Assembly (NCBI RefSeq): GCF_021049245.1
Contig: NZ_CP088020.1
Location: 3,168,001-3,232,000, forward strand
DNA from: Radiobacillus kanasensis
Lineage (GTDB): Bacteria; Bacillota; Bacilli; Bacillales; Amphibacillaceae
Direction of reading: 5' to 3'
DNA length: 64,000 bases
Shown here piece after piece: positions 28,810 to 37,679 of the stretch. Position 1 is the first letter of the stretch, and the number at the start of each line of letters is the position of its first letter. The position numbers and the translations under genes are program-made. The notes beneath the pieces were generated by a model. That model saw only the letters and a list, made by a program, of their open reading frames with translations. It was not told the origin of the DNA and did not search any database.

Positions 28810-30906
28810 TTAATAGATCTTTCTATTTTTCTCATCAGGAATACCTGATTTTCGGTAGAAATACGTATTTACTTGGTCGCGCCATTCCTTGGCATTTTCT
28901 AGTTGCATATGTAGTCGCTCTTGTACATTGTGAAATCGATATTCGTCTATTTTATCTGCTAGTAACGACCATTTTGCCAGTAAATCTTCTACCTGCTCTA
29001 CCCCTTTAAAATGCGAGTTATAATAATGTTGAATCACTGCTTCCCCAGACTTCAACCGATGTGTGTAAGGTACGTGATGGAAAAACAACAGGAGCTCATC
29101 TGGACAATCCGCTAACGAGTTATACATTTCTTTATTCGGTGAAAAATACTGTCCTACATAACCAGTACCTGTCTCCATCGTACGGTCCACACCTATACCA
29201 TCTCGGTCAGCAAAGTGATACGTCCCCCATCTTGAATATTCATAGCCATCAACATTAGGGCCATAATGGTGATTTGGATTAACCATCCAACCGATCCCAA
29301 GTGGAGTCGTATAATTTTCGTAAATCTCCCTGGAATCGAGTAACATCGTACTAATAGTCTCAACAACTGCCCGATCGTTACCGAACGTTACTCGGACCCA
29401 TTCCCTTGCAATTTCCTCTGCTGACAAATCCGGGTTCCAAATAAGGCGACCATACCCATATAGATTAGCTTGCGCGAGTGTATTGCCGGTCCAATTGATA
29501 TCATTCCCAATATTGGAAACAGCAGAAATCCCACTATATTTGTAATCATACAAAGAACCGTCAACGATTGCCTTTACGGTTGAACCTTTTCCTTTAGCGT
29601 GTGTGTCAAAGTCTAATACTTCTTTCCACATTGGAATCAAAAATGCTAAATCCTTTTGTTGACCTAAATATTCCTGGGTAACCTGGAATTCAACGATTTG
29701 ATTCGTTCTTTCCATAGCACCTAGCATAGGGGAAACAGGTTCTCTTACTTGGAAATCCATTGGTCCGTTTTTGACCTGCAAAATCACATTATCCAAAAAC
29801 TTTCCGTCTAACAGTTTGAAATGATCATAAGCAGCACGCGCACGGTCTGTCGAGCGATCACGCCAATCTTGCATACAGTTATAGACAAAACATCTCCAAA
29901 CAACAATTCCATCAAACGGTTGTAGTGCCTCTCCTAACATGTTCGCCCCATCCGCATGGTCTCTTTCGTATGAAAAGGGCCCTGGTCGATGCTCCGAATC
30001 CGCTTTCACGACAAATCCACCAAAGTCAGGAATATATTGATAGATTTCTTTTACTTTTTCTTTCCACCAACTTTTGACACTTGCATCTAGTGGGTCTGCA
30101 GTCGATAAATCTCCTAATTCAATCGGACTTGCAAAATTAATACTTAAGAAAGTCTTTAAACCATACGCCCGTAAAGTGTCCGCTACTTTTGCAACATCTG
30201 GTAAAAACTTGCCCGTAATTAAATTCGTTTCCACTTCCCAAACATTCACGTTATTAATGGAAATGGCATTAATTCCAACGGAAGATAACATTCTGGCATA
30301 GTCCTTGATGCGTTCTAGATTAGTAGTAACCTGGTTGTTTTCGTAGAATATGGAATTTCCTGAATAACCACGCTCAACACTGCCGTTCATGTTATCCCAC
30401 TGATTTAGCATTCTAATTTGATTTCTAGGAGAATCAACTATATCTAAATGATCAAGAGCTACTCCTGTTTGAATGAGTCGTAACAAATGATGGGTGGCGT
30501 ATAACACACCTTTATCGGATTTACCTACTAGTAATAACCGACTCTTTTCCGCATTTTTAACCGTTTTTAAAAGATAACCTTCGTCATTTAACTTATGAAA
30601 CACATCCGCTTCCACACCATGCTCTTCTAGATTCATATCTTGATAGGTTCCAATAACAATAGATGATTCTGGATGAACACGATTTGTAATGGTTGGTTTT
30701 TGCTCAAACATCGAGTGAAAAGCAAGGCTCAATTCGTCCAGTGCAGCATTGATTACGACGGACTTACCAAGAGCTGTGATATTTAAGCAATAGGACATGT
30801 AATCTCTCAACCATTTTGCATCTTCCATTTTCCTATATTGCAGCCAACAGGCATAAGCTTCAGCTGTGTCTGTTCTTTCCATCACCTTTTCATACATGCT
30901 ACTCAT
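28810..30906 (-). CDS. aguA: Alpha-glucuronidase, GH67
   Basis: 698 aa, no signal peptide, typical length for intracellular AguA. It removes 4-O-methyl-glucuronate from the non-reducing end of short aldouronates. The catalytic region is [24 protein letters not shown] with the general acid Glu (near residue 290), and the conserved [11 protein letters not shown] and WPQ-type [15 protein letters not shown] segments follow. The start ATG follows GGGAGGGG. A perfect cre site lies 46 bp upstream. It defines the locus as a glucuronoxylan system. Confidence 0.95.
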   Translation of the reverse strand: MSSMYEKVMERTDTAEAYACWLQYRKMEDAKWLRDYMSYCLNITALGKSVVINAALDELSLAFHSMFEQKPTITNRVHPESSIVIGTYQDMNLEEHGVEADVFHKLNDEGYLLKTVKNAEKSRLLLVGKSDKGVLYATHHLLRLIQTGVALDHLDIVDSPRNQIRMLNQWDNMNGSVERGYSGNSIFYENNQVTTNLERIKDYARMLSSVGINAISINNVNVWEVETNLITGKFLPDVAKVADTLRAYGLKTFLSINFASPIELGDLSTADPLDASVKSWWKEKVKEIYQYIPDFGGFVVKADSEHRPGPFSYERDHADGANMLGEALQPFDGIVVWRCFVYNCMQDWRDRSTDRARAAYDHFKLLDGKFLDNVILQVKNGPMDFQVREPVSPMLGAMERTNQIVEFQVTQEYLGQQKDLAFLIPMWKEVLDFDTHAKGKGSTVKAIVDGSLYDYKYSGISAVSNIGNDINWTGNTLAQANLYGYGRLIWNPDLSAEEIAREWVRVTFGNDRAVVETISTMLLDSREIYENYTTPLGIGWMVNPNHHYGPNVDGYEYSRWGTYHFADRDGIGVDRTMETGTGYVGQYFSPNKEMYNSLADCPDELLLFFHHVPYTHRLKSGEAVIQHYYNSHFKGVEQVEDLLAKWSLLADKIDEYRFHNVQERLHMQLENAKEWRDQVNTYFYRKSGIPDEKNRKIY

Positions 30907-30951
30907 TAGCTGGATCCCCTCCCATTAGTGTCCCACTACCCTACAACTTTT

Positions 30952-30965
30952 TGTTAACGCTTACA
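30952..30965. promoter_or_regulatory. Perfect cre site upstream of aguA
   Basis: TGTTAACGCTTACA matches all 14 positions of TGWNANCGNTNWCA. It is the best CcpA site seen in the window. Confidence 0.75.
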
Positions 30966-31050
30966 GACAATGGACAAGTATAGGAGTAGTTTTGATTTCC
31001 TACTCCACTTGTTCATCATTACCACGTTTATTCCGGAAAACGTACACCCT

Positions 31051-31752
31051 TTATTTAAAATAACCTGGGTAGCGTGACCTGATTTCGTCTTTTTCATAAT
31101 TAACTAAATCGAGATGATCACTTATTTCATTAACTGCAGCATCTACATCTTTATTACTTATATGCTCGAAAATCTTCCGATGCTGTGATACTACTCCATC
31201 CCAATCCGAGTTGGATGCTAAACGTAGTACTCGTAATCGGTCAAAGTGACTATTCATCTGACGAATCATTTTCCAAGTTCGTAATTTCTTACAGCCTTCA
31301 AACATGATTCGATGGAACTCCTCATCTAGCTCAAATAAGCGATGATGAGAACCCTTTTCTAAGCATAGCCCTTGCATGGCCAGATTACTTTCTAGTTGGA
31401 ATAGTTGCTCTTTATCACACGTTAAGCAAAATTCCTCAACGATAGCTCTTTCAATCTTCTGCCGGACAAATCGTCCTTCTTCTACTAGCGCCAGATCAAT
31501 CTGGGAAACAATTGTTCCACTTTGGGGGAATACACCTAACAATTCCTCTTGTGCAAGTTTTAAAAAAGCTTCGCGCACCGGAGTTCGACTTACTTCTAGC
31601 TGGTCCGCAATATCCTTCTCAGAGATCTTTGTCCCTGGTTCAATTTCCCAGTTAATAATTTTTTCTTTGATGGTTTCGTAAACAAAGTCTCTTGTCGAGC
31701 CATTGATTCTCTTCGTTTCAGCCGATGAAATCTCCTCCACCTCGCCTTCCAT
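31051..31752 (-). CDS. uxuR: GntR/FadR-family repressor, UxuR-like
   Basis: 233 aa. The winged helix (about residues 20-85: FVYETIKEKIINWEIEPGTKISEKDIADQLEVSRTPVREAF) is followed by an FCD ligand domain with likely metal or ligand residues in DEEFHRIMFE, QHRKIFEHI and SDHLDL. The ATG has no clear ribosome site. It lies upstream of aguA on the same strand, has its own promoter with an operator just downstream of the -10, and probably represses itself and the importer until a uronate intermediate is present. The name follows context. Confidence 0.82.
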   Translation of the reverse strand: MEGEVEEISSAETKRINGSTRDFVYETIKEKIINWEIEPGTKISEKDIADQLEVSRTPVREAFLKLAQEELLGVFPQSGTIVSQIDLALVEEGRFVRQKIERAIVEEFCLTCDKEQLFQLESNLAMQGLCLEKGSHHRLFELDEEFHRIMFEGCKKLRTWKMIRQMNSHFDRLRVLRLASNSDWDGVVSQHRKIFEHISNKDVDAAVNEISDHLDLVNYEKDEIRSRYPGYFK

Positions 31753-31782
31753 AAAATCATACTAATCTTACACTTTAATTAT

Positions 31783-31796
31783 ACTAGTATGGTAGT
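31783..31796. promoter_or_regulatory. Predicted UxuR autoregulatory operator
   Basis: ACTAGTATGGTAGT, near-identical to 26414-26427, lies immediately after the -10 of the uxuR promoter. The inner ATACTAGTAT is a perfect palindrome. Confidence 0.65.
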
Positions 31797-31805
31797 TATA
31801 CTTTT

Positions 31806-31834
31806 ATTATAGGGACATTTGGCAGACATTTCAA
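31806..31834 (-). promoter_or_regulatory. Sigma-A promoter of uxuR
   Basis: Minus-strand TTGAAA (31829-31834), 17-bp spacer, perfect TATAAT (31806-31811). Confidence 0.7.
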
Positions 31835-31969
31835 TCCTTTCGCTTAAGTTTTTTGCACAAATTACCATTATTTTTATATTTTCTCATACACTTGCTTTCT
31901 TCCTGCTTTGAATTTTAGAATAAAAGATAGGACGAACTGAAGACGAGAATAATAGTGGGGAGTAATGAC

Positions 31970-32851
31970 ATGGATATCCATCAAGCATATAAACAGTTGG
32001 GCGTATCTGAAAATGCAACCGAGCAAGAAATCGAATATAAGTTTGAAATGTGGATCAAAAAACATCACTCAAACTTAGCCAGACAAGGAGAAAACGAAGG
32101 GGTGGACATCGAGTTAATTACCAGTGCCTATGAAACCATTAAAAAACACAAACAATACGTACCCGAACCTACCAAAGGGTCTGAAAAGGTAAAGGATAAA
32201 CTGGAACACTTTTTTCGTTATTATAAGCTTCACACGTTCGCTGTTATTGTATTAGTTCTCATTCTTTATTCCATTATCCAAGCTGTTATCGACCATCAAC
32301 AGCAACAAGAGAAATTAGCAAGCCTTCCTCCAGTAAAAGTCGAAGTGATGTTTTTTGGATCTTTTTTAACCTCGAACTTTAATGCGACCGAGGAAATAGA
32401 AACAACGTTAGCAGAAAATATTCTAGCAAAATTCCCTAGTTGGAAACGCGTTAGCACCACCTATAGTTACTCGCCACAGGAAGTAACCGATCAAAATGAT
32501 ATCGGCTACCAACAAAAAAGTGCTGCGCAATTAGCGACCGAGAAACCTGATATGTATGTTATGAATTTGGAGTTTTTTAAGTCCTATGTTCAATCAGGGA
32601 TGTTCTATCCTCTTGATCAAATGGATACAGCTCTGTTAGAGGGGGACCTTGATGACAGAAAGTTATATACTGCGACAACACAATCAACATCAACCGAGCA
32701 TTTGTACGGGATAGAACTGACGGATGCTGCGATCTTTAGCGGAATTCCATTGAAAGAAGATACGAGAATAATTGCTGCTATTCGAAAGGATGCAAAGAAT
32801 AAAAACAATGCATTGCAATTGATGCTTGAGTTTTCCAATGTAGACGATTAG
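31970..32851 (+). CDS. Membrane protein with J-like N-terminus and extracellular domain
   Basis: 293 aa. The cytosolic N-terminus (about 1-65: DIHQAYKQLGVSENATEQEIEYKFEMWIKKHH..) looks like a J-domain, but the HPD motif needed to stimulate DnaK is replaced by HHS. One membrane helix (FAVIVLVLILYSIIQAVI, about 90-108) leads to an outside domain. PDMYVMNLEFFKSYVQSGMFYPLDQ in that domain resembles part of an extracellular solute-binding protein. ATG 31970 is 7 nt from GGGGAG and is preferred over GTG 31955. It is divergent from uxuR. Function unknown; sensing or transport accessory is a guess. Confidence 0.65.
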   Translation: MDIHQAYKQLGVSENATEQEIEYKFEMWIKKHHSNLARQGENEGVDIELITSAYETIKKHKQYVPEPTKGSEKVKDKLEHFFRYYKLHTFAVIVLVLILYSIIQAVIDHQQQQEKLASLPPVKVEVMFFGSFLTSNFNATEEIETTLAENILAKFPSWKRVSTTYSYSPQEVTDQNDIGYQQKSAAQLATEKPDMYVMNLEFFKSYVQSGMFYPLDQMDTALLEGDLDDRKLYTATTQSTSTEHLYGIELTDAAIFSGIPLKEDTRIIAAIRKDAKNKNNALQLMLEFSNVDD

Positions 32852-32913
32852 GAACCGTGCTTTGTTATACGCACCCGTAGTCAGTCAACATTAAACTTAA
32901 CCACAACATATAG

Positions 32914-32955
32914 AACGAAGAGGATAGTTCTCCTAACTGTCCTCTTCGTTTTTTA
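32914..32955 (+). terminator. Strong terminator after the J-like gene
   Basis: AACGAAGAGGATAGTT and AACTGTCCTCTTCGTT pair over 16 positions with one wobble and a 5-nt loop, followed by TTTT. Confidence 0.85.
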
Positions 32956-33147
32956 GTCCATGTATTTTCAACACAAAGCACATTTCATAGATTTTTAAAG
33001 TTTCTCATGTACTTCAGAGATGTTTAAATATAGAAAATTTAAGATTTAACCATAACGAAAATTAAAATATTTGTATAGAAAATTAAATTTTCACAACATG
33101 TTTTCTTTCTACTTTTCCCCTATTCTGTCTGTACCGCGGAAAAACCA

Positions 33148-33163
33148 ATAAAGGCGCCTTTAT
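33148..33163. promoter_or_regulatory. Perfect 16-bp palindrome at the sigma-factor ribosome site
   Basis: ATAAAGGCGCCTTTAT is a perfect palindrome ending 6 bp before AGAGAGG, the ribosome site of the next gene. It could be an operator or an RNA element affecting translation. Confidence 0.5.
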
Positions 33164-33177
33164 AGAGAGAGGCAAAG

Positions 33178-33663
33178 TTGCGAACAGACAATTTTAATGG
33201 AATTCTGGAAAAGTACGAAAACATGATTTTTTATCTCATTCACAAATTAGGAATTCGGGACCCAAATAACGAGTTTTATCAAAAAGGAGTTATTGCTTTA
33301 TGGAAAGCTATCGATTCTTATGATCCAGAAAGAGGAAAGTTTTCAAGCTATGCTTACTTTTTGATTGAGAAAGCCTTAATAGGATTGATTAGAAAAAAGC
33401 AGAGAACCATAGATAAGGAGGCTTATTTTCGAAATTCCGTACAGCCTGATTCTCTGGTAACCAATATAGAGTTGAGCATCGATCCATATGTAATAGAAAA
33501 AATAAAAAATAAACTAACCTATGGACAGTGGAAGTGGTTCAACTTGTATGTTCTTCAAGATTTATCGGTAAAAGATATTGCCACTAGAGAAAATGTGAGC
33601 ATCGATGCCGTAAAAAACTGGGGAAGACGTGCAAAGCCCAAACTTAAAAAACTTTTAAAATAG
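33178..33663 (+). CDS. Small sigma-70-like factor
   Basis: 161 aa. Region 2 is recognisable (NEFYQKGVIALWKAIDSYDPERGKFSSYAYFLIEKALIGLIRKK, about 33-76), and region 4 has a helix-turn-helix at the C-terminus (LSVKDIATRENVSIDAVKNWGRRAKPKLKK). The length and single-function layout match alternative sigma factors such as Xpf, SigO or ComX-like proteins rather than primary sigma. The start is TTG 33178 after AGAGAGG. No anti-sigma gene is adjacent. Its promoter set is unknown; the nearby ComK gene raises, but does not show, a developmental role. Confidence 0.8.
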   Translation: MRTDNFNGILEKYENMIFYLIHKLGIRDPNNEFYQKGVIALWKAIDSYDPERGKFSSYAYFLIEKALIGLIRKKQRTIDKEAYFRNSVQPDSLVTNIELSIDPYVIEKIKNKLTYGQWKWFNLYVLQDLSVKDIATRENVSIDAVKNWGRRAKPKLKKLLK

Positions 33664-33668
33664 GACAA

Positions 33669-33687
33669 GGGGAGGTCCTGCCTCCCC
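33669..33687. terminator. Convergent hairpin between the sigma factor and pyrH
   Basis: GGGGAGG, 5-nt loop, CCTCCCC: a perfect 7-bp GC stem in the 31-bp gap between convergent genes. No U-tract on either strand. Confidence 0.5.
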
Positions 33688-33694
33688 ATCCCAG

Positions 33695-34420
33695 TTACAC
33701 CAAGGAAGTCGCCCCAGTATGAACGATTGTACCTACCGGTTTCCCGTCACAAATTTTACTCATAGCTCCTGGCTGGTCAAAATTAAAAAGATGTACAGGA
33801 AGATTGTGATCCCTTGCTAACAGTAATGCAGACTGATCCATGACTTTTATATTTTGAGTTACTACGTCATTATAGTTTAGCTCCTTATATTTTTTGGATG
33901 CCGGATTCTGCTTAGGGTCCTCCGTAAAAACCCCATCTACTCCTTGTTTGGCAACAAGGATAGCGTCACAATTCATTTCTACCGCCCGTTGGACACTTGG
34001 ATAATCAGTTGTTACGAACGGCTGACCATTCCCCCCACCAAAAATGACGATATAGCCTTTCTCCAGGTGATGCATCGCACGAAGTCTAATGTAAGGTTCC
34101 GCAACGGCTGTAACTGGAATCGAGGTCATCACGCGGACATCCGTACTTGTTTTACTTTTTAGAACACCTCGTAGCATTAAACTATTTACGATTGTACCCA
34201 TTGTTCCAATATTATCTGCTTCCACTCGATCAATTCCCCATTGCTCGGCAAGATTCCCACGGAAGATATTCCCTCCCCCGACAACAATGGATACCTCCAC
34301 GTTTCTATCAACAAGGGAAATGATTTCTTGTGCGATATGCTCGAGCTTTTGATGAGAGAAGTTGTCCTTTTCGTCACCTAGAGCTCCACCGCTTAATTTG
34401 ACCATGACTCGTTTGTACAT
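33695..34420 (-). CDS. pyrH: Stand-alone, divergent UMP kinase paralogue
   Basis: 241 aa amino-acid-kinase-fold protein matching PyrH, which makes UDP from UMP and ATP. Recognisable parts are KLSGGAL (near residue 8), IVVGGGNIFRG, and AKQGVDGVFTEDP. It differs from usual bacterial PyrH: the conserved GTGNP(F/Y)xTTD reads GGGNGQPFVTTDYPSV, and the gene is not in the rpsB-tsf-pyrH-frr operon. It is probably a second copy or a related kinase. Its own promoter, leader peptide and terminator precede it. The start ATG has AAGGAGG. Substrate should be considered open. Confidence 0.82.
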   Translation of the reverse strand: MYKRVMVKLSGGALGDEKDNFSHQKLEHIAQEIISLVDRNVEVSIVVGGGNIFRGNLAEQWGIDRVEADNIGTMGTIVNSLMLRGVLKSKTSTDVRVMTSIPVTAVAEPYIRLRAMHHLEKGYIVIFGGGNGQPFVTTDYPSVQRAVEMNCDAILVAKQGVDGVFTEDPKQNPASKKYKELNYNDVVTQNIKVMDQSALLLARDHNLPVHLFNFDQPGAMSKICDGKPVGTIVHTGATSLV

Positions 34421-34490
34421 GTTGTAGCCTCCTTGTTTTTGTTATTTTGGGACACTCGTAAGTCGGTTTCTAGATATAAATAAATTCCCA

Positions 34491-34527
34491 TAAAAAAAGA
34501 ACTAAAGGAAAAAATCCTTCAGCTCTT
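34491..34527 (-). terminator. Leader terminator (attenuator) upstream of pyrH
   Basis: On the minus strand AAGAGCTGAAGGA pairs with TCCTTTAGTTCTT over 13 positions (two G-U wobbles) with a 5-nt loop, followed by TTTTTTT. It lies 71 bp before the pyrH start, and the 5' arm contains the stop codon of the leader ORF. Confidence 0.85.
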
Positions 34528-34584
34528 AAAAGGGAAAGAAAAATTAGAAGAGATGGATGCGAACAACCAGTCATTTCGTAGCAT
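34519..34584 (-). CDS. 21-residue leader peptide of the pyrH attenuator
   Basis: ATG 34584, a few bases after AGGGGGAAG, opens a 21-codon frame beginning MLRNDWLFASISS and ending PFKS, whose TGA falls inside the 5' arm of the terminator. A ribosome that reaches or stalls near the end would cover that arm and allow read-through into pyrH. The architecture matches ribosome-mediated attenuation (as in trp, pyrBI or antibiotic-resistance leaders). The peptide sequence does not match any leader I recognise. Confidence 0.65.
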   Translation of the reverse strand: MLRNDWLFASISSNFSFPFKS

Positions 34585-34618
34585 ACTTCTTCCCCCTTTC
34601 CTTTCATTATCTTACGTT

Positions 34619-34647
34619 ATTTTATAGTTACGGGGAAAGAAAAGCAA
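34619..34647 (-). promoter_or_regulatory. Promoter of the pyrH leader
   Basis: Minus-strand TTGCTT (34642-34647), 17-bp spacer, TAAAAT (34619-34624). It places transcription start about 25 nt before the leader peptide. Confidence 0.5.
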
Positions 34648-34652
34648 GCTAA

Positions 34653-35591
34653 TTAACAGACTAAATTTCTAGGTTCCTCATTCCTTAACTTTTGTGTCAC
34701 ATTATCCGCTGCCATTTGACTTGTATATTTAACGGCTTCTATCGTGTAAGCAGCCATATGCGGTGTTACCACTATATTATCTAATTTAAGAAGGTCAAAA
34801 TCCTGAGGTGGCTCTTCTTCAAAGACATCTAAAGCACACCCTTTAATTTCTTTATTTAACAAAGCAGTCTTAAGTGCTTCTTCATCAATAAGTCCACCTC
34901 TTGCTGTGTTGATCAGAAAAGAAGTAGACTTCATTAACTCTAGCTCCTCTTTTCCAATCATATGGTACGTAAACTTATTTAAAGGTGCATGGAGAGAAAT
35001 GTAGTCAGATTTACGGAGTAAATCATTTAATGATACTCGTTCAATACCAATATCTGCATCTTCGTGACTAGGTTCTGTAATGTCGTAACCTAGGATTTCC
35101 ATATTAAAACCTTTTGCTCTTTTAGCAAGCCCCTTCCCAATTGCACCAAGACCAACTACTCCTATTGTCTTTCCCCAAACAGAATTTCCATCGTATCGAA
35201 GCCACTTTTCTTCTTTCAGGTTAGAATTTGCTTCTGGAATAGACCTTGCAACGCTTAACATTAAACCAAAGGCAAGATCAGCTACTGCATCGTTGTTCGT
35301 ACCTGGTGTGTTGGTAACAGAGATTCCCCTTTCCTTCGCTGCATCAAGATCAATATTGTCCACACCGACTCCATGCTTTGCTATCACCCTTAGGTTAGGT
35401 GCTTTGTCCAGGAGTTCTCTATCTACTTTGTCTAGTCCTACTATAATTCCATACGCATCTTTCAATTCCTCTAACATTTTCTCTCTACTATATGGAATTA
35501 GCTTTTTAATGGTATATCCCTCTGATTCCAGTTCTCCTACTATTTCAGGGTTAAACTTTCCAAAACTAGGAGAAGTAACAATAATTTTCAT
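34653..35591 (-). CDS. D-2-hydroxyacid dehydrogenase
   Basis: 312 aa, NAD-dependent family that includes SerA, glyoxylate and hydroxypyruvate reductases. Cofactor motif VVGLGAIGKGLAKRA lies near residue 148. The catalytic Arg is in INTARGGLIDEEAL, Glu in DVFEEEPP and His in VTPHMAAYT. It is the last gene of the acid-sugar operon, 17 bp after the iron alcohol dehydrogenase gene, so it probably reduces or oxidises a 2-keto/2-hydroxy acid intermediate. Exact substrate unknown. Confidence 0.85.
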   Translation of the reverse strand: MKIIVTSPSFGKFNPEIVGELESEGYTIKKLIPYSREKMLEELKDAYGIIVGLDKVDRELLDKAPNLRVIAKHGVGVDNIDLDAAKERGISVTNTPGTNNDAVADLAFGLMLSVARSIPEANSNLKEEKWLRYDGNSVWGKTIGVVGLGAIGKGLAKRAKGFNMEILGYDITEPSHEDADIGIERVSLNDLLRKSDYISLHAPLNKFTYHMIGKEELELMKSTSFLINTARGGLIDEEALKTALLNKEIKGCALDVFEEEPPQDFDLLKLDNIVVTPHMAAYTIEAVKYTSQMAADNVTQKLRNEEPRNLVC

Positions 35592-35608
35592 GCTTGATTT
35601 CCTCTCTC

Positions 35609-36772
35609 CTAAGAATTTAGTAACTTTTTGTAAATATCCTCCATGTCTTCCACAGATAAAACTTTAGGATTATTGTTTAGTAGCCTTGTAACCTTAGCAG
35701 CCGCAACAGCTAATCCCGAAACATCTTCTTCCTTCACACCAAATTTTGAAAGATCTTGTGGTATATTCAGACTAGTAGTCCAACTCTCTATATTACTGAT
35801 TAACAATTCTGCAGCTTCTCGATCATCTGTTTTGTTATTTTCCAAAATACCTATTTCCCTAGCTATTTTGGCCATCTTATTTTCAATTTGATCAAGATTG
35901 AATCTTGTTACATGAGGTAACAGCATGGAATTGGCTTCCCCATGCGAAATATGAAACTTCCCACCTAAAGGATAGGCTAAGGCATGAACAGCAGCTGTTC
36001 CAGCACTTGTTAAAGCCATCCCACCATAGGTTGAGCCTAAAAGCATATCCTGTCTCGCTTCCAAATCAGAACCATCTCTGTATGCTCTTAGAATACTTCT
36101 TGAAATTAATCTCATTGATTCCATTGCAAACATATCACTAATAGGGTTAGACTTGTTCGATATATAGGATTCAAAGGAATGAGTAAATGCATCCATCCCT
36201 GTTGCTGCTGTAACCTGAGGAGGAACCGAAATCGTTAACATAGGATCTAATAGAACCAGATCAGCCATGAAGTATCGACTAACAATTCCTATTTTCAGTT
36301 CTTGATCAGGAAAAGTTACGATCGCATTTGGAGTTACCTCTGAACCAGTTCCAGAAGTAGTTGGGATTAATACCATTGGAACCCCTCTGTTCGGTATCAG
36401 TTCTGTTCCAACCATATCTTCTAGTGGAGTGTCATTGGTAAGCATAACGGAAAGCACTTTTGTTGCATCTAATACACTTCCTCCACCCATTCCAATCAGT
36501 ACATCATATTTCTTATTTTTTATTTGATTGAAAAGGTCATGGATATGAGAAATAGTTGGTTCAGGCTCTACTCCCGTTAAAAGGTCGACTACAATATTCC
36601 TATTTCCAAGTTGAGTCCGAATTGTTTCTATCTCCTTATCAAACCGATCAATGGTAACAATCAATACTCTTCTTACATCGTCGAAGACATAGAAATATTC
36701 ATCAATAGATTGTAATGAGTCGTTGCCGTAAATGATTTGATGTGCAGATTGAAAGTTGTGTATGGTTTGCAT
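35609..36772 (-). CDS. Iron-containing alcohol dehydrogenase
   Basis: 387 aa group III dehydrogenase. It has GMGGGSVLDATKVLSVM (cofactor, near residue 95), PTTSGTGSEVTPNAI, and metal ligands Asp in TAATGMDAFTHSFE and His in ALAYPLGGKFHISHGEANSMLLPHV. Substrates in this family are small alcohols, aldehydes or hydroxyacids. Position in the operon suggests a tartronate- or hydroxybutyrate-like intermediate, but that is a guess. Confidence 0.87.
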   Translation of the reverse strand: MQTIHNFQSAHQIIYGNDSLQSIDEYFYVFDDVRRVLIVTIDRFDKEIETIRTQLGNRNIVVDLLTGVEPEPTISHIHDLFNQIKNKKYDVLIGMGGGSVLDATKVLSVMLTNDTPLEDMVGTELIPNRGVPMVLIPTTSGTGSEVTPNAIVTFPDQELKIGIVSRYFMADLVLLDPMLTISVPPQVTAATGMDAFTHSFESYISNKSNPISDMFAMESMRLISRSILRAYRDGSDLEARQDMLLGSTYGGMALTSAGTAAVHALAYPLGGKFHISHGEANSMLLPHVTRFNLDQIENKMAKIAREIGILENNKTDDREAAELLISNIESWTTSLNIPQDLSKFGVKEEDVSGLAVAAAKVTRLLNNNPKVLSVEDMEDIYKKLLNS

Positions 36773-36791
36773 ATTTCCCCTCCTAGTTTTG

Positions 36792-37667
36792 TTACTTATA
36801 AAGTTCTAAAACCTTTTCTATTTCCTTAGTAACTTCTATATCTATTTCTTTTACTGGGAATCGAGCAGGACCTACAGGCTCCCCTAATAATTGCATGGCT
36901 TTTTTGAATACAGCTGGCGTACTTGCCATTGACGAGGCATTTCGAATTGGTCTCAACTGCTCTTGCGCTTTACGAGCGGCATCTAAGTCGCCTTCCTTCC
37001 AGTTCGTATAAATGGAAGAGACAAGTGCTGGAAACAAATTAGATGTTGCGGCTATTGCTCCAGCACCTCCCGCTTGTAGAGTCCATAATATAAGGGAGTC
37101 TGCTCCAGAATAAACCGAAAAGTCATCTCCAGTGACTTCAATGAATTTTAGAATTTGGTCAAAATCTCCGGTGCTGTCTTTAATACCAACAATATTTGGA
37201 ATCGTACTTAGAAAAGCTACTGATTCAGGAGCTAAGACATTATTGGTTCTTTGCGGCATATGATAGATTAGAATCGGTAAACTGGTAGACTCCGCAATGG
37301 ATAGATAATGGTCTATTAGTTCTTGTTGGCTAATCGTCATCAGATACGGAGTTATTACAGAAATCATATCTACACCGACTTCTTCCATTCGCTGTGTTAA
37401 TCGAATAACCTCATCTGTTCGTATTGTTCCTGTTCCTGCACAAACTGGAATTCTGCCTTTCACTTCATCCACTACAATCTTAGCGAATTCCACTTTTTCA
37501 TCTTCATCCATATTGAAAAACTCACCATTTGTGCCCAATATAAATAAACCATGAATACCATTATCAATAAGACGATTCACTTGCCTTCTAGTTGTTTGCT
37601 CGTCTATCGTTTGATCTTCATGAAAGGGAGTTAACATAGCAGAGATAATACCCTTTGGAATTTTCAC
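36792..37667 (-). CDS. DapA-family lyase/aldolase, copy 1
   Basis: 291 aa. The Schiff-base Lys is in IVGIKDSTGD (near residue 161) and the catalytic Tyr in LPILIYHMPQRTNN (near residue 133). Members include dihydrodipicolinate synthase, N-acetylneuraminate lyase and keto-sugar-acid aldolases or dehydratases, all using pyruvate-like enamines. The YHMPQRTNN segment keeps an arginine but differs from DapA, and the setting is catabolic. Likely a 2-keto-3-deoxy-acid aldolase or dehydratase. It lies 13 bp before the preceding membrane-protein gene's end. Confidence 0.83.
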   Translation of the reverse strand: MKIPKGIISAMLTPFHEDQTIDEQTTRRQVNRLIDNGIHGLFILGTNGEFFNMDEDEKVEFAKIVVDEVKGRIPVCAGTGTIRTDEVIRLTQRMEEVGVDMISVITPYLMTISQQELIDHYLSIAESTSLPILIYHMPQRTNNVLAPESVAFLSTIPNIVGIKDSTGDFDQILKFIEVTGDDFSVYSGADSLILWTLQAGGAGAIAATSNLFPALVSSIYTNWKEGDLDAARKAQEQLRPIRNASSMASTPAVFKKAMQLLGEPVGPARFPVKEIDIEVTKEIEKVLELYK

Positions 37668-37679
37668 AATACTGACCTC

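Noticed and set aside
31874..32068. Minus-strand frame opposite the J-like gene start
   Set aside because: It lies antisense to a well-supported plus-strand gene with a good ribosome site.
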